Below, piece after piece: positions 1-9,127 of a DNA stretch of 64,000 nucleotides. Under the pieces are notes generated by a model, which was not told the DNA's origin, ran no database searches, and saw only the letters and a program-made list of their open reading frames with translations. The number at the start of each line of letters is the position of its first letter. Positions within the stretch are counted from its first letter, which is position 1. The stretch is taken from assembly GCA_964450955.1 (NCBI GenBank), contig CAYVFI010000018.1, positions 62,001 to 126,000 on the forward strand, in the 5' to 3' direction. Source of the DNA: CAYNWT01 sp964450955 (GTDB lineage: Bacteria > Planctomycetota > Planctomycetia > Planctomycetales > Planctomycetaceae). A program made the translations under genes and the position numbers.

Positions 1-24
1 TCCGAAAATGAAAGTCGGTCGAAA

Positions 25-44
25 TCGGTCAGGGTTCTGACCGA
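25..44. other. Hairpin downstream of fdxA
   Basis: An 8-bp perfect stem (TCGGTCAG and its complement) with a GGTT loop lies about 85 bases beyond the ferredoxin stop codon. There is no clear T-tract, so it may be a weak transcript end or only a palindrome. The rest of bases 1-127 shows no gene. Confidence 0.3.
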
Positions 45-127
45 CCACACCGGGGACTTCTACCACCGAACGCCGAACCGGGTCGAGACAAATTCCGGCC
101 GCGCGCAAGTTGTTTGAATGCCGCTAT

Positions 128-409
128 TTATGACGAAGCCAATGGCGCCTTCTGCTGTGTGATGTTGGGGCATTGGGGAGCCATTTCTGCGTTAAGCTGA
201 ATGAAGTCGTGCCATTTCTCAGGGACATCCTCCAACGGAAAGATGGCTTCGACCGGGCATTCCGGCTGACAGGCTCCACAATCGATGCACTCATCCGGGT
301 GCACGAACAGCATCGATTCGCCTTCGTAAAAGCAATCGACGGGACACACGACCACACAGTCGGTGTACTTGCAGTTGAAGCAATTTTCAGTGACGACAGA
401 CGGATTCAT
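128..409 (-). CDS. fdxA: Seven-iron ferredoxin, FdxA type
   Basis: A 93-residue cytoplasmic electron carrier expected to hold one [3Fe-4S] and one [4Fe-4S] cluster. The first Cys set reads CFNCKYTDCVVVCP and the second CIDCGACQPECP, both near the N-terminus, followed by a conserved acidic tail; this is the pattern of Azotobacter-type FdxA. I chose the ATG at 409 because GGAGAG lies 4-10 bases upstream and family members begin with this short lead (xVVTENC). An upstream in-frame start at 454 would add 15 residues without family support. The gene is divergent from the sigma-kinase fusion across about 88 bases that must hold both promoters. The redox partner is not indicated by the neighbours. 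Confidence 0.93.
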   Translation of the reverse strand: MNPSVVTENCFNCKYTDCVVVCPVDCFYEGESMLFVHPDECIDCGACQPECPVEAIFPLEDVPEKWHDFIQLNAEMAPQCPNITQQKAPLASS

Positions 410-497
410 GACTCTCTCCGGTGCTGAGAACAGGTTTTCCACCCGCGTATGCAAAACGGGGACAGCAACCGGACACGAATTCTCATATCTTTTGGAA

Positions 498-1916
498 ATG
501 ACCGAATCGGCTCACATCTTTCAGCGCTATGTTCAGGGCGATCAACACGCGGCGGACGAGTTGTTCTATCGGTACGTCGAACGCCTGACCCGGTTGGCTC
601 GATCGCGCCTATCCGCCGCGCTCGGCCAGCGAATCGATGCCGAAGATGTGGTGATGTCGGCGTATCGAAGTTTTTTCATCGGAGCCCGCGATGGTGAGTT
701 CGCGATCCAGCACAGTGGCGAACTGTGGTCGCTGCTGGTTCGAATCACTTTAAACAAGCTGTACCGGTCGGCCGCATACAACACCGCGCAGCGGCGATCG
801 ATTGGTCGTGAGGTGGCTCTGCCCGACGAACTGGCGAACGCACAACCATCAGTCAGCGACGCTGTCGCACTGACTGACGAACTGGAAGCCGTCATGCGCA
901 GCTTGCCGGAGAACCGACGGCGAATCCTGGAATTAAGACTGCAGGGCGAACTTATCGAATCCATCGCCGGCGAACTGGGTATCAACGAACGCACCGTCCG
1001 CCGCGCGCTGGCTGAGGTTCGGGAGAAACTGGTTACGGCTGCGGGATTGCCGGGCGATTGGTCTCAACCGGTGACCAGGGCGAAAGCCCAATCTGTTCCT
1101 TCAAACCGACCGGTCAGCGCGACGTTGCGGTATGCCGACTTTCTACTGGAACAGCAAGTGGGTATCGGTGGCATGGGCCGTGTTTACCGGGCGATACGAA
1201 AATCTGATGGAGCCATCTTCGCGATCAAATACTTGCGCAAATCGGTTCTCAAACGACCGGGAGCCGTTGAACGATTCGCCGAAGAAGCCGCGACGGTGGC
1301 GACGCTTGAGCATCCCAACATTGTTGGTGTGCATGGGTTTGGCAGCACAAACGCTGGCGGTTTTTTTATCGCGATGGACTACGTCAGCGGCACCGACCTG
1401 GCCACGATTGCCGCGGACAAGCGGCCCACAGCCGCGCAGATAGCCGGTTGGTTGCTGCCGATTTGCGATGCACTTCAGCATGCCCATTCGCGCGGTGTGA
1501 TTCACTGTGACCTGAAGCCTGCCAATATTTTGGTTCGGGACGACGGAGTCCCGCTGCTGACCGATTTTGGATTGGCCCAACGGGACGGAGAACGGGGACG
1601 ATTGGTTCTCTCCGGAACCGCCCCGTTCATGGCTCCTGAACAGATTGACGAATCGCCTGGGGCGATAACCGAACGCACGGATGTCTATGGCCTGGGAGCA
1701 GTTGTGTTTAACCTTGCCACGGGTCGGCCGCCGTTTGTTGGTGCAAGGGCGGTGGATGTGATGGCCGATGTTGTTTCGCGAAAAAAACCACCAAGGCCAT
1801 CAGACGTCAGCAAAGACGCGGCCGTCTTCGATCAACTGTGCGTTGGGTGCCTTTGCCGTTCTGAAAACCGGTTCGGTTTGCATGAACTGATTGAGAGTCT
1901 TCAGCGACTGTCGTAG
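498..1916 (+). CDS. ECF-type sigma factor fused to a Ser/Thr protein kinase
   Basis: A 472-residue protein joining a transcription initiation module to a Hanks-type kinase. Residues 1-90 resemble sigma-70 region 2 and residues 125-180 region 4 (SLPENRRRILELRL, then a helix-turn-helix ending INERTVRRAL). After a linker of about 30 residues the kinase runs from about 212 to 472: glycine loop GIGGMG at 222-227, Lys244 in FAIK, HCDLKPAN at 336-343, DFG at 356-358, APE at 379-381. The HRD arginine is Cys337, so this is a non-RD kinase, usually not dependent on activation-loop phosphorylation. There is no membrane segment, so it should be soluble. Planctomycetes are known to carry ECF-STK fusions; the regulon is unknown. 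The ATG at 498 is preferred to upstream in-frame starts, which would run back through the fdxA promoter region and coding sequence, although its Shine-Dalgarno site (TTTGGAA) is very close. Confidence 0.88.
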   Translation: MTESAHIFQRYVQGDQHAADELFYRYVERLTRLARSRLSAALGQRIDAEDVVMSAYRSFFIGARDGEFAIQHSGELWSLLVRITLNKLYRSAAYNTAQRRSIGREVALPDELANAQPSVSDAVALTDELEAVMRSLPENRRRILELRLQGELIESIAGELGINERTVRRALAEVREKLVTAAGLPGDWSQPVTRAKAQSVPSNRPVSATLRYADFLLEQQVGIGGMGRVYRAIRKSDGAIFAIKYLRKSVLKRPGAVERFAEEAATVATLEHPNIVGVHGFGSTNAGGFFIAMDYVSGTDLATIAADKRPTAAQIAGWLLPICDALQHAHSRGVIHCDLKPANILVRDDGVPLLTDFGLAQRDGERGRLVLSGTAPFMAPEQIDESPGAITERTDVYGLGAVVFNLATGRPPFVGARAVDVMADVVSRKKPPRPSDVSKDAAVFDQLCVGCLCRSENRFGLHELIESLQRLS

Positions 1917-1950
1917 TCCGCCCCGACGGAACAAGAACCAACGCGTGCGA

Positions 1951-2964
1951 CTAACTTGTCGGCACGTGGGCGTCCAACCGATCCTCAGCGGCCGCTCGTT
2001 TTGCTTCAGTCACTCTGCGGTCCTGATTCGCTTTCCGCGTGCGCGCGGTCCACACCAAACCGATGTAGGTCACTAGCCCGACCATGCCAGCCATGAAGGC
2101 AATGTCGGCCAGATGTTCGGGCGTCTTAATGGACAGGCCAATCAACATCACAGACAAAAGCAGAATTGTGGCCGTGCTGATAAGTGGCCTGGACTCAGTC
2201 TGCTCTTGTGCGACGACTTTGGCTCCGTAGTCTTCTTCGACCGTGGCAGTCACGGCCATAGCACGGCTGCGCGTGCGGTTAATGTCCCACGGCATCACGG
2301 TTCCGCGAAAGGCTCGCCGAGCCAATTGTTGTCCTTCGCCGTTGGCAAGACTACACCCATTAATGAAGCCATAGGAGGTCTCGATGCTCCAACGACAGGT
2401 CGCTTCAACCGCGATCTGTTCGTCACCAGCTTCCAGTTCAACTGTGTAGTTTTCACCGATCGACATTTGCTGCGACATTTGAGTCGCCAGACCGTTAAGT
2501 GAGTAGTTCACCAGTCGCCCGTCAAACGAATCTGTTTTACCAACAACGCGGCAGGCGAGATTGGCCGGGTACCGGACTTCACGCCGTTGGTCCTTGTCGG
2601 CTATGCGCATCAGTTCTTTCGGAGCCGGTTTTGTGAGAAAGATTCCGGCAAGCCGTTGACCGTGCATTGCCATTTCCCAATGAACAACACCTTCTCGCCT
2701 GGCAACGTACGTGTCGTCATCGATCAGGAACAACGAACACTTGACGTTCTCGCCGCGATCGGGAATGGCTTCAGAACGCGGAATGGTCACAACCAGGTCT
2801 TGTTCAGTCAGTATGACCACATCGCAAAACAGGACCTGTCCGCTGTCTACATGCAACCTGGAAACAACACCACGGATGTTGTGATCGAAGGCTTTCGTCG
2901 TGCCACCGGATTGGGCTGGCATGCTGGATGTGGCTGTTGGATCTTCTGCAGTCAATTGATTCAC
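1951..2964 (-). CDS. PilZ-domain protein with C-terminal membrane segments
   Basis: A 337-residue protein likely to bind cyclic di-GMP. The PilZ signature is visible as RREVR at 127-131 followed by NYSLNG at 153-158 (N in place of the usual D of DxSxxG). The first 115 residues look like an extra beta-rich domain, possibly a degenerate PilZ or YcgR-like part. Two hydrophobic stretches, about 251-268 and 277-295, should anchor the protein, followed by a charged tail rich in Arg, Lys and Ala. The annotated start is GTG; an ATG at 2922 is an alternative, and neither has a strong ribosome site. It converges on the sigma-kinase gene with only 34 bases between them. No cyclase or phosphodiesterase is nearby. 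Confidence 0.75.
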   Translation of the reverse strand: MNQLTAEDPTATSSMPAQSGGTTKAFDHNIRGVVSRLHVDSGQVLFCDVVILTEQDLVVTIPRSEAIPDRGENVKCSLFLIDDDTYVARREGVVHWEMAMHGQRLAGIFLTKPAPKELMRIADKDQRREVRYPANLACRVVGKTDSFDGRLVNYSLNGLATQMSQQMSIGENYTVELEAGDEQIAVEATCRWSIETSYGFINGCSLANGEGQQLARRAFRGTVMPWDINRTRSRAMAVTATVEEDYGAKVVAQEQTESRPLISTATILLLSVMLIGLSIKTPEHLADIAFMAGMVGLVTYIGLVWTARTRKANQDRRVTEAKRAAAEDRLDAHVPTS

Positions 2965-3283
2965 GACATCACCGACTAGTCAGGAATATTTGGGCGTACG
3001 GTCTCCGCCAAAAAACGAGGGGGAGTCGCGTCTGAGAAACCTATGTCGGGAGTCAGCCGTGCGACGAAAGTGATACGAGTGGCGCTTTTGTTTTCGTCCG
3101 CCGGTCGGGAACGCGTTCAGGCTGCAACGGTTGTGTCGATAAGACTACTTGCACACGTCCACGATAGCGCAGCTGCCTAAGCCAGGTTGTGTGGCCGGGG
3201 CTGGACGAAGCCGCCGCAGGATGCCCCGAAAATCATGGGGTTTACCTGATATTCCGGCCGTTTGGGCCATTGCCGCTACCGAC
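2965..3283. other. Intergenic region, no gene seen
   Basis: Holds the promoter of the PilZ-protein gene and the 3' flank of the TPR gene. The small open frames here lack codon structure or a ribosome site. No RNA gene or repeat was recognised. Confidence 0.4.
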
Positions 3284-4672
3284 TTATAGTCGGCGGGCAG
3301 GGTCGATGGCGGCTGCTTGCTTACGAGCGGCAGAAGCTTTCTGTCTGTTGCCCGCTTTGTCAAATGCTCGCGCCTGGTGCAAGTACGCGTCGGCGACAGC
3401 CGTATCGAACCGTTCGGCTCGTTCAAAATCGGCCACAGCCCGGTCGTATTCGCCTCGCGACATCCACGCGTCGCCTCGAACAGAGTAAGCCTGTTTCGGA
3501 TCGCGTCTCTGCACGTTCGTGTCGAAATCGTCGATGGCTTTCTTGTCCTTCGTGCCGGACAACTGTTCGCTTAGCTTGATTGCCGTTGTGCAATCGCGAA
3601 TCGCGTCTTCGCTTTTGCCAAGTGCCAACAGCGCCGACGCTCGTTTGACGATTGGTTCCGTCGTCGTCTTATTCACCTGCATCGCTGTTGAGTAATCTCG
3701 AATAGCAGCGACGTGTTCGTCACCCTGCCTCAGATAATCGCCGCGGCGAATGTAGTGTTGATACACAAGCGGTTCGCGATCGATTTCCTTTGTGAGTGCG
3801 GCCAGACCGACCAGCCATTCGACTCGCGATCCATCCTTTTGAGCTTTCTCAAACTGCTGGAGTTCAAGATAGGCTGTCCGCCGCGCCTGATAGAGCTTGA
3901 TCTCGTATGGAGCCGATTCAATGGCGGTCGTCAGGTCAGTGACGGCCGAGTTGTGGTTCTTCATTGCCAGGTAAACCAACGCCCGATTGTTCAGCGCGTT
4001 GACGTAGCCGGGCTTGGCTTTGATGGCCTGGTTCAGGTCTTTTAAAGCTTCCGGGAACTTCCGAATTTTGTAATGTGCGAACCCTCGGTTGTTCCAGGCA
4101 TCGGCGTATTTTGGGTCCAGCTTCGCGGCCTTACCGAAGTCGGCAATCGCTTTCTCAGGCTGACTGATAGACAGATACACCAGGCCTCGGTTGTTGTGAG
4201 CCTGCGGTGACTGCGGGTTCAGTTGGATTGCCGCACCAAAGTCTTTTAGCGCGCGTGTGTGTTCGCTTCTTGAAAGCAAAAAGAAACCGCGGCGGTTGTA
4301 GATTGAAGAATCTTCCGGACGAACGCGAATTGCGGTGCTGTAGTCGGCCAAAGCATTCGCATCTTCCCGCATCATGCCGTAGACCTCAGCACGCGCGATG
4401 TATAGTTCGGGGTCTTCTGCGTTCATCGAAATCGCATGGGACAGCTGCTCGACAGCTTTGCCCACCAATCCCTGCTTGGCAAGTCGGGCCGCATGAACCA
4501 ACAACTTGCGTGCGTTCTCCGGGGTTTCGATGGTGCTCGCGGGCAGTTGCGTGTCCGCCGCTGTCGCCGCGTTCTTCGGATTGTCGATTGATAGATCGAC
4601 GGGCTCAGACGATTTAGAACCGCCGCAGCCGGATAGAAAAACAACACCAAGCAGAAGAGCAGAAGAGCGCAT
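3284..4672 (-). CDS. TPR-repeat lipoprotein
   Basis: A 462-residue exported lipoprotein: a hydrophobic leader ends in the lipobox LSGC with Cys16 as the lipidation site, followed by a Ser-rich spacer. From about residue 50 to the end the chain is made of tetratricopeptide repeats; phrases such as YNRRGFFLLSR, AHNNRGLVYLS and AWNNRGFAHYKI recur every 34 residues with the A-x-x-D-F/Y pattern. I count roughly eight to ten repeats. TPR arrays act as protein-binding scaffolds; the partner cannot be deduced. The ATG at 4672 has GGAG about 8 bases upstream. The next gene upstream is another exported protein on the same strand 227 bases away, with a tandem repeat between. Confidence 0.85.
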   Translation of the reverse strand: MRSSALLLGVVFLSGCGGSKSSEPVDLSIDNPKNAATAADTQLPASTIETPENARKLLVHAARLAKQGLVGKAVEQLSHAISMNAEDPELYIARAEVYGMMREDANALADYSTAIRVRPEDSSIYNRRGFFLLSRSEHTRALKDFGAAIQLNPQSPQAHNNRGLVYLSISQPEKAIADFGKAAKLDPKYADAWNNRGFAHYKIRKFPEALKDLNQAIKAKPGYVNALNNRALVYLAMKNHNSAVTDLTTAIESAPYEIKLYQARRTAYLELQQFEKAQKDGSRVEWLVGLAALTKEIDREPLVYQHYIRRGDYLRQGDEHVAAIRDYSTAMQVNKTTTEPIVKRASALLALGKSEDAIRDCTTAIKLSEQLSGTKDKKAIDDFDTNVQRRDPKQAYSVRGDAWMSRGEYDRAVADFERAERFDTAVADAYLHQARAFDKAGNRQKASAARKQAAAIDPARRL

Positions 4673-4811
4673 GCCGTGGCTCCGCCATGGAAAAGAAGCG
4701 CGGGAAATATCGTCGAACCGACGAATGGGGAGCGGCTTTTACCGGCAAATCGGGTTTGGGGTCAATGCCGATCAAGGCCCCACATCGGCCCATCTTGCCA
4801 GCCTCGCGCAT

Positions 4812-4856
4812 GGTTCAGCCGCGATTGGTTCAGCCGCGATTGGTTCAGTCGCGATT
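4812..4856. repeat. Three tandem copies of a 15-bp unit
   Basis: The unit GGTTCAGCCGCGATT occurs at 4812-4826 and 4827-4841, and with one C-to-T change at 4842-4856. It sits between two same-strand genes. Possible roles are a protein-binding array or a simple variable tandem repeat. Confidence 0.9.
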
Positions 4857-4899
4857 GGCGGGAAAGCCTGCGGCCACGGCTTCTAACAAAATCCAGCCG

Positions 4900-5856
4900 C
4901 TACGGCAGACTCGCCACGAACTGTTCCAGGCGTCGCAGAGTGTCCGGCTGCCGAGCAATTTCCGGGAACTGCGATCGTTCCAGCCGGCTGCGAATATACG
5001 AAACCACGTTGGCAGGCGGATTCGCTTCGACCGAACCCAGAATCATGGCAAACACTTCCCGCAACGCCCGAGGGTCGTCTTCGTATTCCCGTTCGACCAG
5101 CGGCAGCATGTTGCGGACTTCGATGTTGGCGAAGTCTTCATCCGGTTCTTCAGTCTCGCCCGAGTTCTCGTCAACCATTGCCTTCTTCGCAGGCGGTTCG
5201 ACGTAGCCGGTGATTTCCGGCAAGACTCGAGTCCAACGTGGAGACAAGCTTCTTAAAGCACCCGGTGCGTTTTCCTGGAACTCGCGAATAAGATCGCACT
5301 GCGACGCCAGCCGCAACACTTTATCTGATTCGTACTGGTCCCTGGTCGAACCGTAAGTCAGTCGAAGTCCGGATTCTTCGCCCCTGCGGTACCAACGCCG
5401 TCCCGCTTTCTTCTGACTGGTCAACTGCCTCGTATCCACTCGCATGTCGCGCGTGTCGTATCCGTTTTTGTGCCGCCGGAAAAGAATGCGCCTGGTGACG
5501 TAGAAGTCCTGACGGCGCTTTTCCGTAGTCGTACCCAACGTTGAGTACGCAACCAGGACAAGATCGCCCTTCGCCGGAGCCGCTCCGCTGACAACGCTGA
5601 CGCGAGACGAATTGGAATCGGTGATATCAACCTGAATGACACCAATCGGGCTCCACGCCAACTGGTCACTTCGAAAAACTGCAAACCGATGCCCACGTTT
5701 GAATCCATGAACATACCCCAGATCAATCCTGACCTGAGCGCGCGTTGTGGTCACCTGACCAACCAGAAAATCTGCCTGAGTCGTCTTGCGCGACTGGGCC
5801 GAACCGATTCCGGTCGACAAAAACGCGATAAGACAGGAAGCAACAATTGTGCGCAT
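4900..5856 (-). CDS. Exported protein of unknown function
   Basis: A 318-residue protein with a clear signal peptide (about residues 1-20, ending GIGSAQ). The first 100 mature residues look beta-rich, with alternating V/I and turn residues; a basic stretch follows (RRILFRRHKNGYD, KKAGRRWYRRGEE), then an acidic linker around 235-250, then an alpha-helical C-terminus. I recognise no enzyme motif. The N-terminal part has a feel of planctomycete proteins with small beta-barrel repeats (V-x-x-G-x-x-H-G-F-K-R-G-x-x-F-x-V-F), but I assign no family. The start is supported by GGAG at the expected distance. It could be cotranscribed with the TPR lipoprotein downstream. Confidence 0.7.
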   Translation of the reverse strand: MRTIVASCLIAFLSTGIGSAQSRKTTQADFLVGQVTTTRAQVRIDLGYVHGFKRGHRFAVFRSDQLAWSPIGVIQVDITDSNSSRVSVVSGAAPAKGDLVLVAYSTLGTTTEKRRQDFYVTRRILFRRHKNGYDTRDMRVDTRQLTSQKKAGRRWYRRGEESGLRLTYGSTRDQYESDKVLRLASQCDLIREFQENAPGALRSLSPRWTRVLPEITGYVEPPAKKAMVDENSGETEEPDEDFANIEVRNMLPLVEREYEDDPRALREVFAMILGSVEANPPANVVSYIRSRLERSQFPEIARQPDTLRRLEQFVASLP

Positions 5857-5941
5857 GGAGAACTCCGCCCGATTTGATTGGTGCCTGAATTCTATTCGAA
5901 TCAGTCACCCAGCCCCAAAAGAGAAATGCGGCAATCTGCGG

Positions 5942-7516
5942 CTACTTGCGGCCCGGTGCCTCATAATCCGAAGGGTTTACCCAACCAGCGGGTACTTTCT
6001 CGCCGTTCGTGAAACGTTCGTAGTACTTCGCCGTCGGTGAAGCCACGGGGTAACCGTCAAAGAGAGTCCCCTCCCCACGAACGCGCGGATCCAGTTGAGC
6101 TCGCAGCTCCATCACCATCTGGCGTTCCATCGCAATCTTGCGTTCTTTGTGTTCCTCACTGTCGGCCAGGTTCTTCATGCACTCGCGGTCGTTGGTAATG
6201 TCGTAGAGTTCTTCTTCCGGTCGTTTTCCAAAGGCCAATTGCCAATAGCTCTTTTCGCTTTCTGAACGAAACAGGTTTAGCAGTTCGGTTTTGGTTGGGC
6301 TGCCATCGCAGTTCAGATATCCGGTAATCGGATCACCGGCCGGCCAGCGATTGGTTTCGTAGTTGCGCAGGTACAGGAACCCATCTTTCACGATGCCACG
6401 AATCGGGTAACCAGCGTCGTTGGGTCGGCCAACGTCGTGGCGTTCCTTTCCAATCAAAACGTGGTCGCGTGACTTCACGACAAGGCCTTCCGCTTCGATG
6501 TTGAAGTACTCCGTCAGGCTGCGGCCTGTGATTGGCTGCATCTTCTGTCCGGGAACGTCGGCGACTTTGAGGAACGTTGGTGCGTAGTCGATAAAGTTGA
6601 CGAAGTCATCGATGGTGCGTCCGGGCCTGGTGATGCCGTCTTTCCACATCACAGCCAGCGGCAAGTGGTTTGACATGGCGTACTCCTGGCCTTTGATGCG
6701 AGGAAACGGCATGCCGTTGTCTGATGTCACGACAACCAATGTGTTGTCCAACATGCCGCGTTCTTCCAGCGTCTTCAGCATGCGGCCCAGGTGGTTGTCG
6801 AAGTGTTCAATCTCAAACGCGTAGTCCAGCATGTCGTTGCGAGTGACTTCGTTGTCCGGCCAGAACGCGGGAACCTTGTCGATGTCGGACAGCTTCTTGC
6901 CACCCTTTCGCACGCCCACTCCGTACTCGTACCGTCGATGCGGTTCGGTGCTGCCGAACCAAAAGCAAAACGGTTTCTCTTCTGGTTTCTGATCCAGAAA
7001 GTCCTGGAAGTTGGCGGCGTAGTCGTTGTTAGAGATCCCCTTTGCCGGCGGTTGCGCCTTCTTGCGATTGAACGCGGGCCCGGCCAGTTGTCGTGGTTGG
7101 CCGGCCTTGTCGACTGCTTTTCCCGGCGCCCAACCCTTGGCGGTTCGACCGCAGAAATATCCGTTGTCGCCAAGTTCTTCCACGTAGCTTTTAAACTTCG
7201 CCGGGAAGTGTGGCATGTGATTGCAGGCTTCTTCCAACTGCCACGTGTTCCGACCCGTCAAAATACATGCTCGCGACGGAGCACACTTGGCGTTGGGTGT
7301 CCAGGCGTTTGAAAACAGCAAGCCTTCTCTGGCGACGCGGTCAAACGCCGGTGTCTTCACCCACTGGCACCCGTACGCTCCCCAATGCGGTTGCGACGCG
7401 TCGTCCGCAATGCAAAACAAAATGTTGGGCGGCGATGGTTCGGACTGAACCGGCTTGTCCTGAGCCATCGCGCTGGTGGCGGCAGTGGCAAGAACACAAA
7501 GAATCACATTTCGCAT
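5942..7516 (-). CDS. Secreted type I sulfatase
   Basis: A 524-residue arylsulfatase-like hydrolase of the alkaline phosphatase superfamily that removes sulfate esters, probably from algal polysaccharides. A signal peptide (1-18, ending SAMA) directs export. Asp38-Asp39 in CIADDAS are the expected metal ligands, and CAPSR at 78-82 is the CxPSR motif whose Cys78 must be oxidised to formylglycine, followed by TGR. TSDNGMPF later in the chain is a second metal-site motif. The C-terminal part (ELYDITNDRECMKNL) is the usual sulfatase ending. No formylglycine-generating enzyme or anti-sulfatase maturase lies in this window. Substrate cannot be read from the sequence. Confidence 0.93.
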   Translation of the reverse strand: MRNVILCVLATAATSAMAQDKPVQSEPSPPNILFCIADDASQPHWGAYGCQWVKTPAFDRVAREGLLFSNAWTPNAKCAPSRACILTGRNTWQLEEACNHMPHFPAKFKSYVEELGDNGYFCGRTAKGWAPGKAVDKAGQPRQLAGPAFNRKKAQPPAKGISNNDYAANFQDFLDQKPEEKPFCFWFGSTEPHRRYEYGVGVRKGGKKLSDIDKVPAFWPDNEVTRNDMLDYAFEIEHFDNHLGRMLKTLEERGMLDNTLVVVTSDNGMPFPRIKGQEYAMSNHLPLAVMWKDGITRPGRTIDDFVNFIDYAPTFLKVADVPGQKMQPITGRSLTEYFNIEAEGLVVKSRDHVLIGKERHDVGRPNDAGYPIRGIVKDGFLYLRNYETNRWPAGDPITGYLNCDGSPTKTELLNLFRSESEKSYWQLAFGKRPEEELYDITNDRECMKNLADSEEHKERKIAMERQMVMELRAQLDPRVRGEGTLFDGYPVASPTAKYYERFTNGEKVPAGWVNPSDYEAPGRK

Positions 7517-7682
7517 AGTTTGCTCGAATGAAGCTGGAATCTAAGCCACCATTCTTAGCGACCAAACACCCTCGCGGTAGCACGAGAACCCAAAATCCGT
7601 GCCAGCGGTCTGTTTGATCAGCCAGAAGTCCAGGTATGATGGAAATCCAACCTCACGGAATCCAATCAGGAAACCTCAGCTC

Positions 7683-9017
7683 ATGCCGCACACACCAGAC
7701 AACCCACCTCAGTCACGACGCAGTTTTATCAAGACCACAGCAGCCGCATCTGCAGCTGTCTGGCCCTCCGCGGCGCTTGCGTCCGGAGCCCGAGCGGCCG
7801 GTTCTGACGAAGTGAAAGTGGGACTTATCGGAGCCGGTGGTCGTGGGCGCGGAGCGGCAAGTCAGGCATTGACTGCTGAACCCTACGCAAAGCTTGTCGC
7901 CATTGCCGATGCATTCGCCGACCGCACAGAAGATGCAACCAGCATGCTGAAGCAGCAGGTCAGCGAAGAAAGCGGCGAAGGAATCGGCAACCGTGTCGCG
8001 GTCGAACCAGAGAACCAGTTTGCTGGCTTCGACGCTTACAAAAAAGTTATCGACATGTCCGATGTCGTGATCCTGACATCAACTCCACACTTCCGCCCGC
8101 GTCACCTTCGAGCCGCCGTGGAAGCCGGGAAGCACGTGTTCTGTGAAAAGCCGGTCGCCGTCGATCCGGTTGGTATCCGCTCGGTGCTCGAATCAACCAA
8201 GCTGGCCCGGAAGAACGGAACCAGCCTCGTATCCGGCCTGTGCTGGCGCTACCACCCCGTCATCCGTGCCACGTTCCAGCAACTGCACGATGGACTTGTC
8301 GGCGACATCACAGCAATGGAATGCACGTACAACACTGGCGGTGTTTGGGACCCACGCAAAACACGCCAACAGTGCGCCAGCGACATGGAGTATCAAATTC
8401 GCAACTGGTACTACTACACGTGGCTGTCAGGCGACTTCAACGCCGAACAACACGTGCACAGCCTGGACAAAATGCAGTGGGCCATGCACGACGTGCCACC
8501 AGAGACCATTCGTGGCAGCGGTGGCCGCACAGTCCGGACGCAGGAAAAGTACGGCAACATCTACGACCACTTCAATGTGATCTACGAATACGCCAACGGC
8601 GTCAAAGCGTTCTCAAGTTGCCGACACTGGAGGAACTCGGCCAACGAAGTTTCTGATCGCATCTTCTGCACCGAAGGCACCGTTGAGATTAACAGCGCCA
8701 AGACGAAGATCGTCAACCGTAAGGGCGACACCGTTTGGAAGTACGAGCCGAAAAAGGGCGAGGAAACCAACATGTACCAGGTCGAGCACAACGAACTGTT
8801 CCAAGCGATCCGCGACAACAAGCCCATCAACAACGGCAAGTACATGTCGCTTAGCACGATGATGGCAATCTCTGGCCGCATGGCCACCTACACCGGGAAG
8901 AAGCTAACCTGGGATCAGTGCATGAATTCCAAGCTGGACCTGACCCCGGAAAACTACGAGTTCGGCGAAGCCCCCGAAGTCAAAATCGCAGTCCCCGGCA
9001 AGACAAAGTTCATCTAG
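7683..9017 (+). CDS. Tat-exported Gfo/Idh/MocA family oxidoreductase
   Basis: A 444-residue NAD(P)-dependent dehydrogenase. A twin-arginine leader is present (SRRSFIKTT, residues 11-19, then an Ala-rich stretch), so the folded enzyme with its cofactor is probably exported. The Rossmann motif GLIGAGGRGRG follows, then CEKPVAVD, the conserved EKP motif whose Lys takes part in catalysis. The C-terminal half is the usual beta-sheet substrate domain. Planctomycetes carry many such paralogues and their sugar substrates are mostly unknown. I chose the ATG at 7683, with AGGAAA just upstream, instead of an upstream frame that adds 28 residues before the Tat motif. It is divergent from the sulfatase gene, a pairing that would fit polysaccharide use. 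Confidence 0.92.
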   Translation: MPHTPDNPPQSRRSFIKTTAAASAAVWPSAALASGARAAGSDEVKVGLIGAGGRGRGAASQALTAEPYAKLVAIADAFADRTEDATSMLKQQVSEESGEGIGNRVAVEPENQFAGFDAYKKVIDMSDVVILTSTPHFRPRHLRAAVEAGKHVFCEKPVAVDPVGIRSVLESTKLARKNGTSLVSGLCWRYHPVIRATFQQLHDGLVGDITAMECTYNTGGVWDPRKTRQQCASDMEYQIRNWYYYTWLSGDFNAEQHVHSLDKMQWAMHDVPPETIRGSGGRTVRTQEKYGNIYDHFNVIYEYANGVKAFSSCRHWRNSANEVSDRIFCTEGTVEINSAKTKIVNRKGDTVWKYEPKKGEETNMYQVEHNELFQAIRDNKPINNGKYMSLSTMMAISGRMATYTGKKLTWDQCMNSKLDLTPENYEFGEAPEVKIAVPGKTKFI

Positions 9018-9030
9018 GAAGCGTTCCGCT

Positions 9031-9047
9031 TCACCGGTTTCCGGTGA
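9031..9047. other. Short hairpin after the Gfo/Idh gene
   Basis: TCACCGG-TTT-CCGGTGA is a perfect 7-bp stem 14 bases past the stop codon. It lacks a T-tract. A close relative with the same TCACCGG start lies just after the epimerase-like gene at 14390. Confidence 0.5.
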
Positions 9048-9127
9048 GTGGCGTGACTGGGGTTGGACGGTGCATACCCGGTTGCGCGATTGAGCCGGGG
9101 GGGGTGTCGCCGGAAGTCGACGGATCG

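Noticed and set aside
6791..7312. A 173-residue plus-strand frame opposite the sulfatase
   Set aside because: Antisense to a gene with full catalytic motifs; composition is that of a shadow frame.
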